DNA of 64,000 nt from positions 9,411,968 through 9,475,967 of the forward strand of contig NZ_JAZHRT010000001.1 of NCBI RefSeq assembly GCF_036924535.1, in the 5' to 3' direction. The DNA comes from Bradyrhizobium sp. AZCC 2262. GTDB lineage: Bacteria; Pseudomonadota; Alphaproteobacteria; Rhizobiales; Xanthobacteraceae. A program made the position numbers and the translations under genes. Position 1 is the stretch's first letter, and each line of letters begins with the position of its first letter. Below are positions 1 through 6,892 of the stretch, piece by piece. The notes under the pieces were generated by a model. That model saw only the letters and a list, made by a program, of their open reading frames with translations, was not told the origin of the DNA and made no database searches.

Positions 1-96
1 ATGGTCGGCGACCTCGAGCCCGAAGGCGCGTGCGTAGAAGTCCAGCGATTTCGCCGCGTCGAATATGCGGACCATTGAGTGAACGGGCTTTGCCAT
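1..96 (-). CDS. VOC/glyoxalase-fold protein, N-terminal fragment
   Basis: This is a partial gene that runs off the left edge. Only the first 32 residues are visible. They begin MAKPVHSMVRIFDA and continue through SLDFYARAFGLEV, which is the typical opening beta-alpha unit of a vicinal oxygen chelate domain (glyoxalase I and relatives), where the histidine after the first strand is usually a metal ligand. The ATG lies directly after the TGA of the cytochrome c gene, with no bases between, so the two are probably co-transcribed and translationally coupled. Lactoylglutathione lyase is the best guess, but 32 residues cannot separate it from other VOC proteins. Confidence 0.7.
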   Translation of the reverse strand, partial: MAKPVHSMVRIFDAAKSLDFYARAFGLEVADH

Positions 97-498
97 TCAG
101 TTCAGCTCCTTCAGATAGGCGATGATGGCGGCGCGGGTCTCCGGCTTGGACTGGCGGTAGGCCATGATGGAGCCTGGAACCATCGCCTGCGGATTGGCGA
201 GATAGGCATCAAGCCTGGTGTCGTCCCAGACGAAGTCGGCCTTGGCGAAGCCGGCGGAGTAGTGGAAGCCGTCCGCCTTGCCCGCCGTCCTGCCGACGAT
301 CTTGAACAGCGACGGACCCTGGCGGGCCGGGTCGGATGTATTGGTGGTATGGCAGGTCGCGCATTGCTGCTTGAACAGCGTCGCACCGTCAGGTGGCTTG
401 GCGGCCGGCAGCGGTATCTGCGCGCCGGCCATCGTCACGAAAGGCAGCGCGGCGCAAAATCCCAGCCCGATCGCCCATATCGTGCGCAGCTTCGTCAT
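97..498 (-). CDS. periplasmic class I cytochrome c
   Basis: This is a 133-residue exported mono-haem cytochrome, an electron carrier in the periplasm. A signal peptide covers about residues 1-27 (basic MTKLR, hydrophobic core, cleavage near AGA-Q). The haem site CATCH is at residues 46-50 (C46, C49, H50), and M112 in PGSIMAY is the likely distal ligand, as in cytochrome c2/c550 proteins. The frame stays open far upstream to 804, but the ATG at 498 is chosen because it is followed at once by the signal peptide. It is coupled to the VOC gene downstream. The redox partner is not evident from the neighbours. Confidence 0.88.
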   Translation of the reverse strand: MTKLRTIWAIGLGFCAALPFVTMAGAQIPLPAAKPPDGATLFKQQCATCHTTNTSDPARQGPSLFKIVGRTAGKADGFHYSAGFAKADFVWDDTRLDAYLANPQAMVPGSIMAYRQSKPETRAAIIAYLKELN

Positions 499-822
499 GT
501 GCTTCACCGTTGACGTGCGCAGACTGTAAGTCGCGGAAAATAGGCGGTGGTAGTAGCGGGCTGTTTCACGACAGAACAAAAGTGGCCGGAACGGGCTCCC
601 AATCTTCACATCGCATGTGCGAAGTTCCACTCGCCGCATATGCGGTCGGTCCGTGGCCAAGCATTCGCAAAATGACCCCGAAATCCCTGCACGATCACCA
701 CATCGCGCGGGTTGCATGGCGAATGCGCCGTCCGCCCCACGCGTGATCCGGCGATGAGCATGTTCGGTGCGAACGGCGCGTGAAGCCGAACCGCTCATCG
801 TCAACCAAACCTGGAGACATGG
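499..822. other. divergent intergenic region, 324 bp
   Basis: This gap lies between the divergently read cytochrome c and small exported protein genes, so it must hold both promoters. No ORF here looks coding, and I could not place a convincing -35/-10 pair. A GGAG ribosome-binding site for the rightward gene is at 813-816. Confidence 0.5.
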
Positions 823-1104
823 ATGAAACTAGTGAAAACCTCGGCGATTGCCGTTGCAATCTCGGCCCTGCTCGCCGGTCCTGTTCTGGCGCAAGGCGCC
901 TCGCCCGATGCGAAGGTCCGTGGCAGCGCGCAGGGCAAAACCCAGATGCAAAGCGGGGCATCCGGCAGCGCCGACGAGGATGTCGACGCGGGCGGCGCCG
1001 GCCGCAAGGCTGGCGCGACCGCGAAGACCGGCACGAAGGGCACCGTGGGAGCCGGCAGCGGAAAGGTCACCGGTGGGGCGATGGCTCCAGCAACGGGCCG
1101 GTAA
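823..1104 (+). CDS. small exported low-complexity protein, unknown function
   Basis: This protein has 93 residues. A clear signal peptide (MKLVKTSAIAVAISALLAG, cleavage after VLA-Q near residue 24) is followed by a short mature part dominated by Gly, Ala, Ser, Thr and Lys, with no cysteine and no recognisable domain. It is probably a disordered periplasmic or surface protein. The ATG at 823 has GGAG six bases upstream. A strong intrinsic terminator follows at 1156-1187, so it is likely a single-gene transcript. I do not recognise a family. Confidence 0.65.
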   Translation: MKLVKTSAIAVAISALLAGPVLAQGASPDAKVRGSAQGKTQMQSGASGSADEDVDAGGAGRKAGATAKTGTKGTVGAGSGKVTGGAMAPATGR

Positions 1105-1155
1105 ACCATCACGAGAGGAAACCCGCGCCCTCCGCGGGGTTGCTCGCCAAAACAG

Positions 1156-1187
1156 AAACTCCGGCCGCGCCACGGCCGGAGTTTTTT
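1156..1187 (+). terminator. intrinsic terminator after the small exported protein
   Basis: A 10-bp perfect G+C-rich stem (1158-1167 pairing with 1173-1182) with a 5-base loop is followed by a run of six T. It is oriented for the rightward gene ending at 1104. Confidence 0.85.
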
Positions 1188-1242
1188 GCGTTTGGGGCGG
1201 CGGCTCGCGAACCGAAAGCGTGGCCGGGTGGCTCTATTCGAT

Positions 1243-1262
1243 GAGAACGTTTGAAGGTTCTC
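1243..1262. promoter_or_regulatory. inverted repeat GAGAAC-N8-GTTCTC upstream of the DUF2892 gene
   Basis: GAGAAC at 1243-1248 and GTTCTC at 1257-1262 form a perfect 6-bp inverted repeat. It ends 23 bases before the start codon at 1286. It could be a protein-binding site or a leader hairpin, and sequence alone does not decide. Confidence 0.3.
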
Positions 1263-1285
1263 TCGCTGAAACAAAAGGAGCTGTT

Positions 1286-1492
1286 ATGTTTTATCGCAAG
1301 AATTTGCCGAGCTGGGAGCGGGTCATGCGATCGGCCGGAGGTGTCGTGATGATTGCATACGGACTACTCGGTATGCCGGAGACGATTGGCGGCTATGTGG
1401 TCGCGGCCACCGGTGTGACTGCCATCATGACGGGATTTTTCGGCTTTTGCCCGATGTGCGCCATGATAGGCCGGAGGCTGCCTTCTTCATGA
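1286..1492 (+). CDS. DUF2892 (YgaP-type) inner-membrane protein
   Basis: This is a 68-residue protein with two hydrophobic segments (about 17-33 and 37-56) and the layout of the DUF2892 family: a short cytoplasmic start, a Gly-rich first helix, and FGFCPMCAMIG near the end, where the CP.C motif is typical. The family is found alone or fused to rhodanese domains, and its role is poorly known. The start at 1286 is fixed by AAGGAG at 1275-1280. The ECF sigma gene begins 13 bases downstream of the stop, so the two may share a transcript. Confidence 0.75.
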   Translation: MFYRKNLPSWERVMRSAGGVVMIAYGLLGMPETIGGYVVAATGVTAIMTGFFGFCPMCAMIGRRLPSS

Positions 1493-1505
1493 GGCAGGCC
1501 ACGCC

Positions 1506-2039
1506 ATGACCGTGTTGGCTCGAGCAAGCCGTTGCGATGCTTCCCTGATCGAGGCGGCCCGCGGCGGGGACGCCGACGCGCTAGGGTCGCTGATCGCTGC
1601 CGCCCAGCCCGACATCCGCCGCTATGCCGCGCGCAACTGCCGCGCGGCCGACATCGACGACGCCGTGCAGGAAACGCTGCTCTTGCTGTACCGGCGGGTC
1701 GGAACATTGCGCGCCGTGACGTCGTTCTCGGCGTGGCTGTTCGCGGTCGCCCGCCGCGCCTGCCTGCGCCTGCTGCGTCGGTCGGCGGGAATAGCTGAGG
1801 CTCCGGCTGACGACGTGGAAATGCGTTTGTCGCATCTCGCGCCCGAGGACATTCGCATCGATCTTTGCCGCGCCATCCAGTCCTTGCCCGACCATTATCG
1901 CGAGGTGATCCTGCTGCGCGATATCGAGGAACTGTCGATCGACGAGATCGCCGGTGTCCTCGCCCTGACGCGCGAAAGCGTCAAGGCCCGCATTCACCGC
2001 GCGCGATTGATGATCCGGGAGTATCTGGTGCGGGATTGA
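1506..2039 (+). CDS. ECF-type RNA polymerase sigma factor
   Basis: This 177-residue sigma-70 family protein has only regions 2 and 4. Region 2 spans about residues 12-85, with DDAVQETLLLLYRRV for core binding and SFSAWLFAVARRACL following. Region 4 spans about 118-172, with LPDHYREVILLRDIEELS, a helix-turn-helix, and ESVKARIHRARLMIR. It directs transcription of an alternative promoter set. No anti-sigma gene is adjacent; the DUF2892 gene upstream is the only candidate partner and does not look like an anti-sigma factor. How it is controlled is therefore open. Confidence 0.85.
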   Translation: MTVLARASRCDASLIEAARGGDADALGSLIAAAQPDIRRYAARNCRAADIDDAVQETLLLLYRRVGTLRAVTSFSAWLFAVARRACLRLLRRSAGIAEAPADDVEMRLSHLAPEDIRIDLCRAIQSLPDHYREVILLRDIEELSIDEIAGVLALTRESVKARIHRARLMIREYLVRD

Positions 2040-2046
2040 GCGGAGC

Positions 2047-2475
2047 TCAATCGTCGAAGCGTGCGGTGTTGCGCTTCGCCTTGATGTCGCTGCGGCGCTT
2101 CTTGCCTTCCAGCCTTCGCTGCTTCGAGCCGAAGGTCGGCTTGGTGGCGCGCCGCGGGATCGGCCTTACCATGGCTTCGCGCAGCATTTCGAGCAGGCGG
2201 TCGATGGCGTCGGCGCGGTTGCGTTCCTGGGTGCGGAAGCGCTGGGCGTGGATCACGATCACGCCCTCCTTGGTCATGCGCTGGCCGGCAATCCGGTTCA
2301 GCCGCAGGGCTGCGTCCTCCGGCAGCGTGATCTTCCGCGTATCGAAGCGGAGCTGCGCGGCAGTCGCGAGCTTGTTGACGTTCTGCCCACCCGGGCCGGA
2401 GGCGCGGACGAAGCCGATCTCGATATCGTTCTCGTCGATCGTGAGGTCGCGGGAAACCCGCAGCATGGCGTTCAC
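2047..2475 (-). CDS. arfB: alternative ribosome-rescue factor / peptidyl-tRNA hydrolase ArfB
   Basis: This 142-residue protein rescues ribosomes stalled on mRNA lacking a stop codon by hydrolysing peptidyl-tRNA in the P site. It has the catalytic GGQ at residues 29-31 in the family context SGPGGQNVNK. A basic C-terminal tail (RRLEGKKRRSDIKAKRN) is the part that enters the mRNA channel in the YaeJ/ArfB family. Family members usually begin about two residues later, so the second Met (residue 4) is an alternative start. The gene converges on the ECF gene, with seven bases between the stops. Confidence 0.9.
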   Translation of the reverse strand: MNAMLRVSRDLTIDENDIEIGFVRASGPGGQNVNKLATAAQLRFDTRKITLPEDAALRLNRIAGQRMTKEGVIVIHAQRFRTQERNRADAIDRLLEMLREAMVRPIPRRATKPTFGSKQRRLEGKKRRSDIKAKRNTARFDD

Positions 2476-2482
2476 CGGTAGT

Positions 2483-2631
2483 CGTCATGCCCGGGCAGAA
2501 GCGCGTCTTCGCGCCAGATGTCCCGGGCATCCACGTCTTACCAGTGTCTGAAGAAAAGGAAACGTGGATGGCCGGGACATAGGCCAGCGGAAGCGACGCC
2601 GTCCTTCGGACGGCTATGCCCGGCCATGACG
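2483..2631. repeat. palindromic intergenic repeat, family A copy 1
   Basis: This element of about 149 bp has inverted ends: CGTCATGCCCGGG at the left and its imperfect complement at the right, ending CATGACG. It also has inner inverted arms (CCGGGCATCCACGT and ACGTGGATGGCCGG). Related copies are at 27021-27099 and 36385-36507. It lies between the arfB start and the M16 stop. Elements like this are abundant in Bradyrhizobium-type genomes (remembered, not searched). Confidence 0.7.
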
Positions 2632-2646
2632 GCTGAGGCCACCTAT

Positions 2647-4017
2647 TTAATTCGCCTTCGGCGCCGCCGCAGCCGGCTGGGCGGCGGCCTGCGGGGCGCG
2701 GCCGACGATGACGGTGAGCAGGCCCTGGCCCCACAGCTTCTGCGCGGCCTTTTTGGCGTCGTCGAGCGTCACGGCGTCGACCAGGGCATTGCGCTTCTCG
2801 ATGTAGTCGATCGGCAGCTTGTCGAGCTGGTACTGCAGCAGCGCCTGGGCGAGCTTCGAGGAAGTGTCGAGCGCCAGCATCTGCGAGCCCTTGAGGTAGG
2901 ACTTGGCCTCGTCCAGTTCCTTCTGGGTCGGGCCTTCTTCGGCCATGCGGCGGATTTCCTTCTCGATCGCGTCGACGGTCTCGCCGGCGCGGTCGGCGCG
3001 GGTGCCGGTATTGCCGATGAACAGGGCGGAGCGATCCATCCAGAGCAGCGATTCATAGACCGAATAGGCGAGGCCGCGCTTCTCGCGCACTTCCTTGTAG
3101 AGCCGCGACGACAATCCGCCGCCGCCGAGGATGTGGTTCACGACATAGGCGGCCATGAAATTCGGATCGTGGCGGCGAACGCCGGGGCCGCCGAACGTCA
3201 CGACCGTCTGCGGCACGTCGAGTGGCACGAACGCGCGCTGCGGCGGCTTGGTGGCTTCGACCTCGGCGATGGCCGTCAGACTGGCCTTGGCCGGCAGTGC
3301 GCCGAAGGTCTTGTCCAGGAGCTTGCCGAGTGTGTCGGCATCGACATCGCCGACCACGGCGATGCGCAAGGTATCCTTGGCGATGACGCGGCGAACGTAA
3401 TCCTTCATGTCGGCGACGTCGATCTTCGGCACGCTGTCGAGCGTGCCGTTGCCCTGCCTGCCATAGGGATGATCGCCGAAGGCGACTTCGAGGAATTTGC
3501 GGCTCGCGAGCGAGGTCGGGTTGGTGGTGTCGCGCCGCAGTCCGGAGAGCACCTGTGCGCGAATGCGCTCGACGTCGGTGGCGTCGAAATGCGGCGAGGT
3601 CAGCGCCAGATGCAACAGATCGAAGGCCTCGTCCTTGTTGTCCTTGAGCATGCGGAGCGAGCCGCGGAAGGTATCGCGGGTCGAGGAGAAGCTGAGCTCG
3701 ATGGCGCGGCGCTCGAGGCGCTCGTGAAACGTCTTGGAGTCGAGATCGCCGGAGCCCTCGTCGAGCAGGCCGGCGACCATGTTGCCGACGCCGGATTTGT
3801 CTGACGGGTCCTGGGCGGCGCCGCCGCCGAAGGCATATTCCATCGCAATCAGGGGCACGGTGGCGTCCTGCACGAACCACGCCTCGATGCCTCCAGGCGA
3901 GATCAGCCGCTGGATCTTTGCCGCGGCGTGCGACGGCGTTGCGGCCACCGACAGTAGCGCTACACCGACGACAAGGATGGAGGCGAAGCGCTGCGCGCCC
4001 ATTTGAAAATAGTTCAC
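2647..4017 (-). CDS. M16 family peptidase-like protein, non-catalytic subunit
   Basis: This protein of about 456 residues has two M16 half-domains and a signal peptide ending near PSHAAA. At the place where active M16 enzymes have HxxEH, it has a sequence around VAGLLDEGSGDL, so the zinc ligands are missing. It keeps the SSRLYKEVREKRGLAYSVY substrate-binding (R/Y) segment of the second half. It should pair with the active subunit encoded just upstream, as in two-subunit processing peptidases. The GTG at 4017 is chosen because GTGA overlaps the upstream stop and AGGAG lies eight bases before it. The ATG at 4002 is an alternative. Confidence 0.85.
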   Translation of the reverse strand: MNYFQMGAQRFASILVVGVALLSVAATPSHAAAKIQRLISPGGIEAWFVQDATVPLIAMEYAFGGGAAQDPSDKSGVGNMVAGLLDEGSGDLDSKTFHERLERRAIELSFSSTRDTFRGSLRMLKDNKDEAFDLLHLALTSPHFDATDVERIRAQVLSGLRRDTTNPTSLASRKFLEVAFGDHPYGRQGNGTLDSVPKIDVADMKDYVRRVIAKDTLRIAVVGDVDADTLGKLLDKTFGALPAKASLTAIAEVEATKPPQRAFVPLDVPQTVVTFGGPGVRRHDPNFMAAYVVNHILGGGGLSSRLYKEVREKRGLAYSVYESLLWMDRSALFIGNTGTRADRAGETVDAIEKEIRRMAEEGPTQKELDEAKSYLKGSQMLALDTSSKLAQALLQYQLDKLPIDYIEKRNALVDAVTLDDAKKAAQKLWGQGLLTVIVGRAPQAAAQPAAAAPKAN

Positions 4018-5405
4018 GAGCGCTTCTCCTCGCGTTTCGGCGTGGCGTCTTTGATGAGATAGCCGGTCACCGAGCGGTTCTTTTCGAGCCATTTCTGTGC
4101 GGCGTCGCGGACCTGTTCGGCGGTAACGGCGCGAATCCGGTCCGGCCAGCTCCTGATATCGTCGATGGAAAGCCCGGTCGTCAGCGCGCCGCCATACCAG
4201 CGGGCCAGCGTGGCCTGATTGTCCTGGGCGTAGATCGCTTCAGCAATCAACTGGGTCTTGACCCGCTCGAGATCCTCGGCGCGGGCGGGATTCTGGATGA
4301 CGTCGGCAATCACGCCGTCGATCGCCTGCTCGATCTGCGAAAACTCCACGCCGGGTTTTGGCGAAACCGAGATCGAGAACTGCGAGGGATCCAGCGAAGT
4401 GCCCTGGTAACCCGCGCCGGCGCTGATCGCGAGCGGACGGTCGATCACCAGTGCGCGGTAGAGATAGGAGTTGGAGCCGCCGCCCATCAATTGCGCGAGC
4501 ACGTCGAGCGCTGCGCCTTCGCCGGCCGCAGCCGTCGTGGAGGAGGGGACGAGATAATAGCGCCGCAGGCCGGTCTGTTCGACGCGCGGATCCGATAGCG
4601 TCACCGTGCGCGGCGCGGCGGGCACCGGCTCCTGCGGACGGATGCGATGTGCTGATATCGCCGGCTGGGCGGGAATGGCGCCATAGGCCTTTTCCACCAT
4701 CGGGCGGACTTCCTTGGCGTCGACGTCGCCCGCGATTACCAGGATCGCATTGTTCGGCGCGTAGAAACGCTTGTAGAACGCCAGCGCATCCTCGCGGTCG
4801 AGCTTCTCGATCTCCTGGCGCCAGCCGATGATGGGGCGGCCATAGGGATGGTTGAGATACAGCGCCGCCATGATCTGTTCGGTCAGCCGCGCGTCCGGAT
4901 TGTTGGCGACGCGCATATTGAACTCTTCCAGCACCACGTCGCGCTCGGGAAGTACGTTCTCATCCTTGAGAATGAGGCCGGTCATGCGGTCGGCCTCGAA
5001 CTCCATCATTTTCGCCAGCTGCTCGCGCGGCACGCGCTGGAAATAGCCGGTGTAGTCGAGCGAGGTGAAGGCGTTTTCGTTACCGCCGATCCGCAGCACG
5101 GTCTGGGAGAATTCACCGGCGGGATGTTTGGCCGTCCCCTTGAACATCAGATGTTCGAGGAAGTGCGCCAGTCCGGATTTGCCCGGCGTCTCGTCGGCGG
5201 AGCCGACTTTGTACCAGATCATCTGCGTGACGACGGGCGTGCGGTGATCGGGGATCACGAGCACTTGCAGCCCATTGTCGAGGGTGAAGCTGGCGGGACG
5301 CTCCGACGTGACCGTGGTCTGGGCGATCGCGCTACCGGCGGAGAAAGCAAACGTTGAGATGAGGGCTGCAACGAACGGGGCGGCAAAACGGTGTGAGGAC
5401 ATCAT
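4014..5405 (-). CDS. M16 zinc metallopeptidase, catalytic subunit
   Basis: This is a 463-residue exported peptidase with a signal peptide at about 1-28 (cleavage after AIA-Q). The inverted zinc motif HFLEH occurs in SGLAHFLEHLMFKGT, and the distal acidic ligand region is EFEADRM, about 75 residues later. The second half-domain contains ARWYGGALTTG. It probably degrades or processes peptides in the periplasm together with the inactive partner downstream, to which it is coupled by a 4-base overlap. Two consecutive ATGs at 5405 and 5402 are both possible starts. Confidence 0.9.
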   Translation of the reverse strand: MMSSHRFAAPFVAALISTFAFSAGSAIAQTTVTSERPASFTLDNGLQVLVIPDHRTPVVTQMIWYKVGSADETPGKSGLAHFLEHLMFKGTAKHPAGEFSQTVLRIGGNENAFTSLDYTGYFQRVPREQLAKMMEFEADRMTGLILKDENVLPERDVVLEEFNMRVANNPDARLTEQIMAALYLNHPYGRPIIGWRQEIEKLDREDALAFYKRFYAPNNAILVIAGDVDAKEVRPMVEKAYGAIPAQPAISAHRIRPQEPVPAAPRTVTLSDPRVEQTGLRRYYLVPSSTTAAAGEGAALDVLAQLMGGGSNSYLYRALVIDRPLAISAGAGYQGTSLDPSQFSISVSPKPGVEFSQIEQAIDGVIADVIQNPARAEDLERVKTQLIAEAIYAQDNQATLARWYGGALTTGLSIDDIRSWPDRIRAVTAEQVRDAAQKWLEKNRSVTGYLIKDATPKREEKRS

Positions 5406-5565
5406 GACCTATCTGGCGCGCATGCCGCAAAACCGGTGACCGGTCCTGCGATAGGATTTCGCGCAAACGTTAGAAGTAACCCGACCAAACCGTTCGGGAT
5501 CAAGCTGCGGCATCGTACACCGCGCCGGTACCAACAATCGTCACGAAGGCGAGAGATGGGCTTAA

Positions 5566-6279
5566 CTATTCGCCATATTGGCCTTTGGCCGGGTTGTATT
5601 CCTTGTTGAGCGATTCCTTCGGCCCGGTGCCGTAGGCAAAGTTCGACGAAGGCGTCTGGTAGCCGGGCGGAGGCTGGGTCAGCGATTCCCGCGTCGGCTC
5701 GCCCTTGAAGGGCGCCGTCTCGCTCTTGTTGCCGCCGAACAGGCCGCTGAAGCCACCGCTGTAGCCGAGCTGCGACGGGCTCAGGATCGGATTGTTGTTC
5801 GAGGTACCAGGTTGCACCGGATCGTTGTCCTTGCGCGAGGGCGCCGCGGTCTTGCCCACCGCGAGCTCGGCCGGCGTCAGGATGCGGGCCTGTTCGCGCG
5901 GGTCCTTGTTCTCTTTCTTGCGCGCGGCGACGGCAGCCTTGCGACGCTGCTCATCGGGATCCTTTGGCCAGTTCGGCGTCTTCACGTCGGCGGCGGTCCC
6001 GGCCGGCGGCGGCAAATCGAGCTTGGGGGGAACCACCAGGGGGGAACGCTCGCGGTACTCGATACCGCGGTTTTCCATGTTGGTGCCGCCGATGCCGCGC
6101 ATGATGCCTTCGATGATCTTTTCCTCGAAGGTCTTGTCGTCCTCGTCCTCGTCGTCACCCGCGCGCACCGGGCCGGCGGCCATCACCAGGCCAACGCCGA
6201 GGGCAATGGCGGCAAACCGCAGGGCCCGGCTCAGCGAGCTGGTCTGCAGCATCCAAAAGCGGGCTTCGGTCTCGCGCAT
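5566..6279 (-). CDS. exported Pro/Lys-rich protein of unknown function
   Basis: This protein of about 237 residues carries a long N-terminal hydrophobic segment (RALRFAAIALGVGLVMAAG) ending near VRAG, so it is probably exported. An acidic patch (DDEDEDDKTFEEKI) follows, then a charged, Pro- and Gln-rich region likely to be disordered, ending in SLNKEYNPAKGQYGE. No enzyme motif is visible. It lies between lspA and the M16 pair on the same strand and may belong to that transcript. The ATG at 6279 has GGGAA about eight bases upstream; the frame stays open to 6552 inside lspA, which I consider shadow. I do not recognise the family. Confidence 0.6.
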   Translation of the reverse strand: MRETEARFWMLQTSSLSRALRFAAIALGVGLVMAAGPVRAGDDEDEDDKTFEEKIIEGIMRGIGGTNMENRGIEYRERSPLVVPPKLDLPPPAGTAADVKTPNWPKDPDEQRRKAAVAARKKENKDPREQARILTPAELAVGKTAAPSRKDNDPVQPGTSNNNPILSPSQLGYSGGFSGLFGGNKSETAPFKGEPTRESLTQPPPGYQTPSSNFAYGTGPKESLNKEYNPAKGQYGE

Positions 6280-6373
6280 CGCGCTGTTCCCATTCACAAT
6301 TTCTGCAACACGCGGGGGGCCGGTTTGAGGACGCATTGTGGCACCGTACCGCAATGGTCCGTATCGACCGGGA

Positions 6374-6892
6374 TCAGGGCGCTTTTGCGGCCGATACCCC
6401 CAGGAACGAGTCATACAACAGGCCCGCCACCCCGGCAACGATGGCCACATCGGCCAGATTGAACACATACCAATTGTAGGTTTTACCGCCGATCTCGATA
6501 TGGAACAGGGCGAAATCGACCACCGCGCCATGCAGGAAGCGGTCGATGCCATTGCCCACCGCCCCGCCGATGATCAGGCCCAGCGCCAGCGTGGCCACGA
6601 GCGTGCTGGAGCGTGCCATCCAGATCCCCAGCACGATCACCGCAATCGCCTTGATCGCCATCAGCGCGACCTGGGCGAGCTGGTTGTCGGTTTGGAACCA
6701 GCCAAAGCTGATCCCGACATTCCAGGCCAGCACCAGGTCGAAGAACGGCGTGACCCTGACCACGCCGCGATCGGCGAGGTTGAACGCGTAGAGCAGCCAG
6801 AGCTTTGAGGCCTGGTCGATCACCAGCGTGACGATCGCGGCAAGGGCGCCGGCGTGGAGATGAGGGGTACGTGAGTGTTCTAGGCCAGACAC
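6374..6892 (-). CDS. lspA: lipoprotein signal peptidase (signal peptidase II)
   Basis: This is a 172-residue inner-membrane aspartyl protease that cleaves signal peptides from prolipoproteins after lipid transfer to the +1 cysteine. It has four transmembrane helices and family motifs DQASKLW, NVGISFG, GGAVGNGIDR and VVDF, then FNLADVAI; the Asp residues in GNGIDR..VVDF and FNLAD include the catalytic pair. The GTG start at 6892 directly follows the TAA of ileS with no gap, so translation is coupled. The order ileS-lspA is common in bacteria. Confidence 0.95.
   Translation of the reverse strand: MSGLEHSRTPHLHAGALAAIVTLVIDQASKLWLLYAFNLADRGVVRVTPFFDLVLAWNVGISFGWFQTDNQLAQVALMAIKAIAVIVLGIWMARSSTLVATLALGLIIGGAVGNGIDRFLHGAVVDFALFHIEIGGKTYNWYVFNLADVAIVAGVAGLLYDSFLGVSAAKAP

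Noticed and set aside
588..620. EcfG-type promoter starting GGAAC upstream of the small exported protein
   Set aside because: No CGTT at the required 16-17 base distance.
2518..3804. 428-codon plus-strand frame opposite the M16 gene
   Set aside because: Begins in a palindromic repeat and shows no protein family features.
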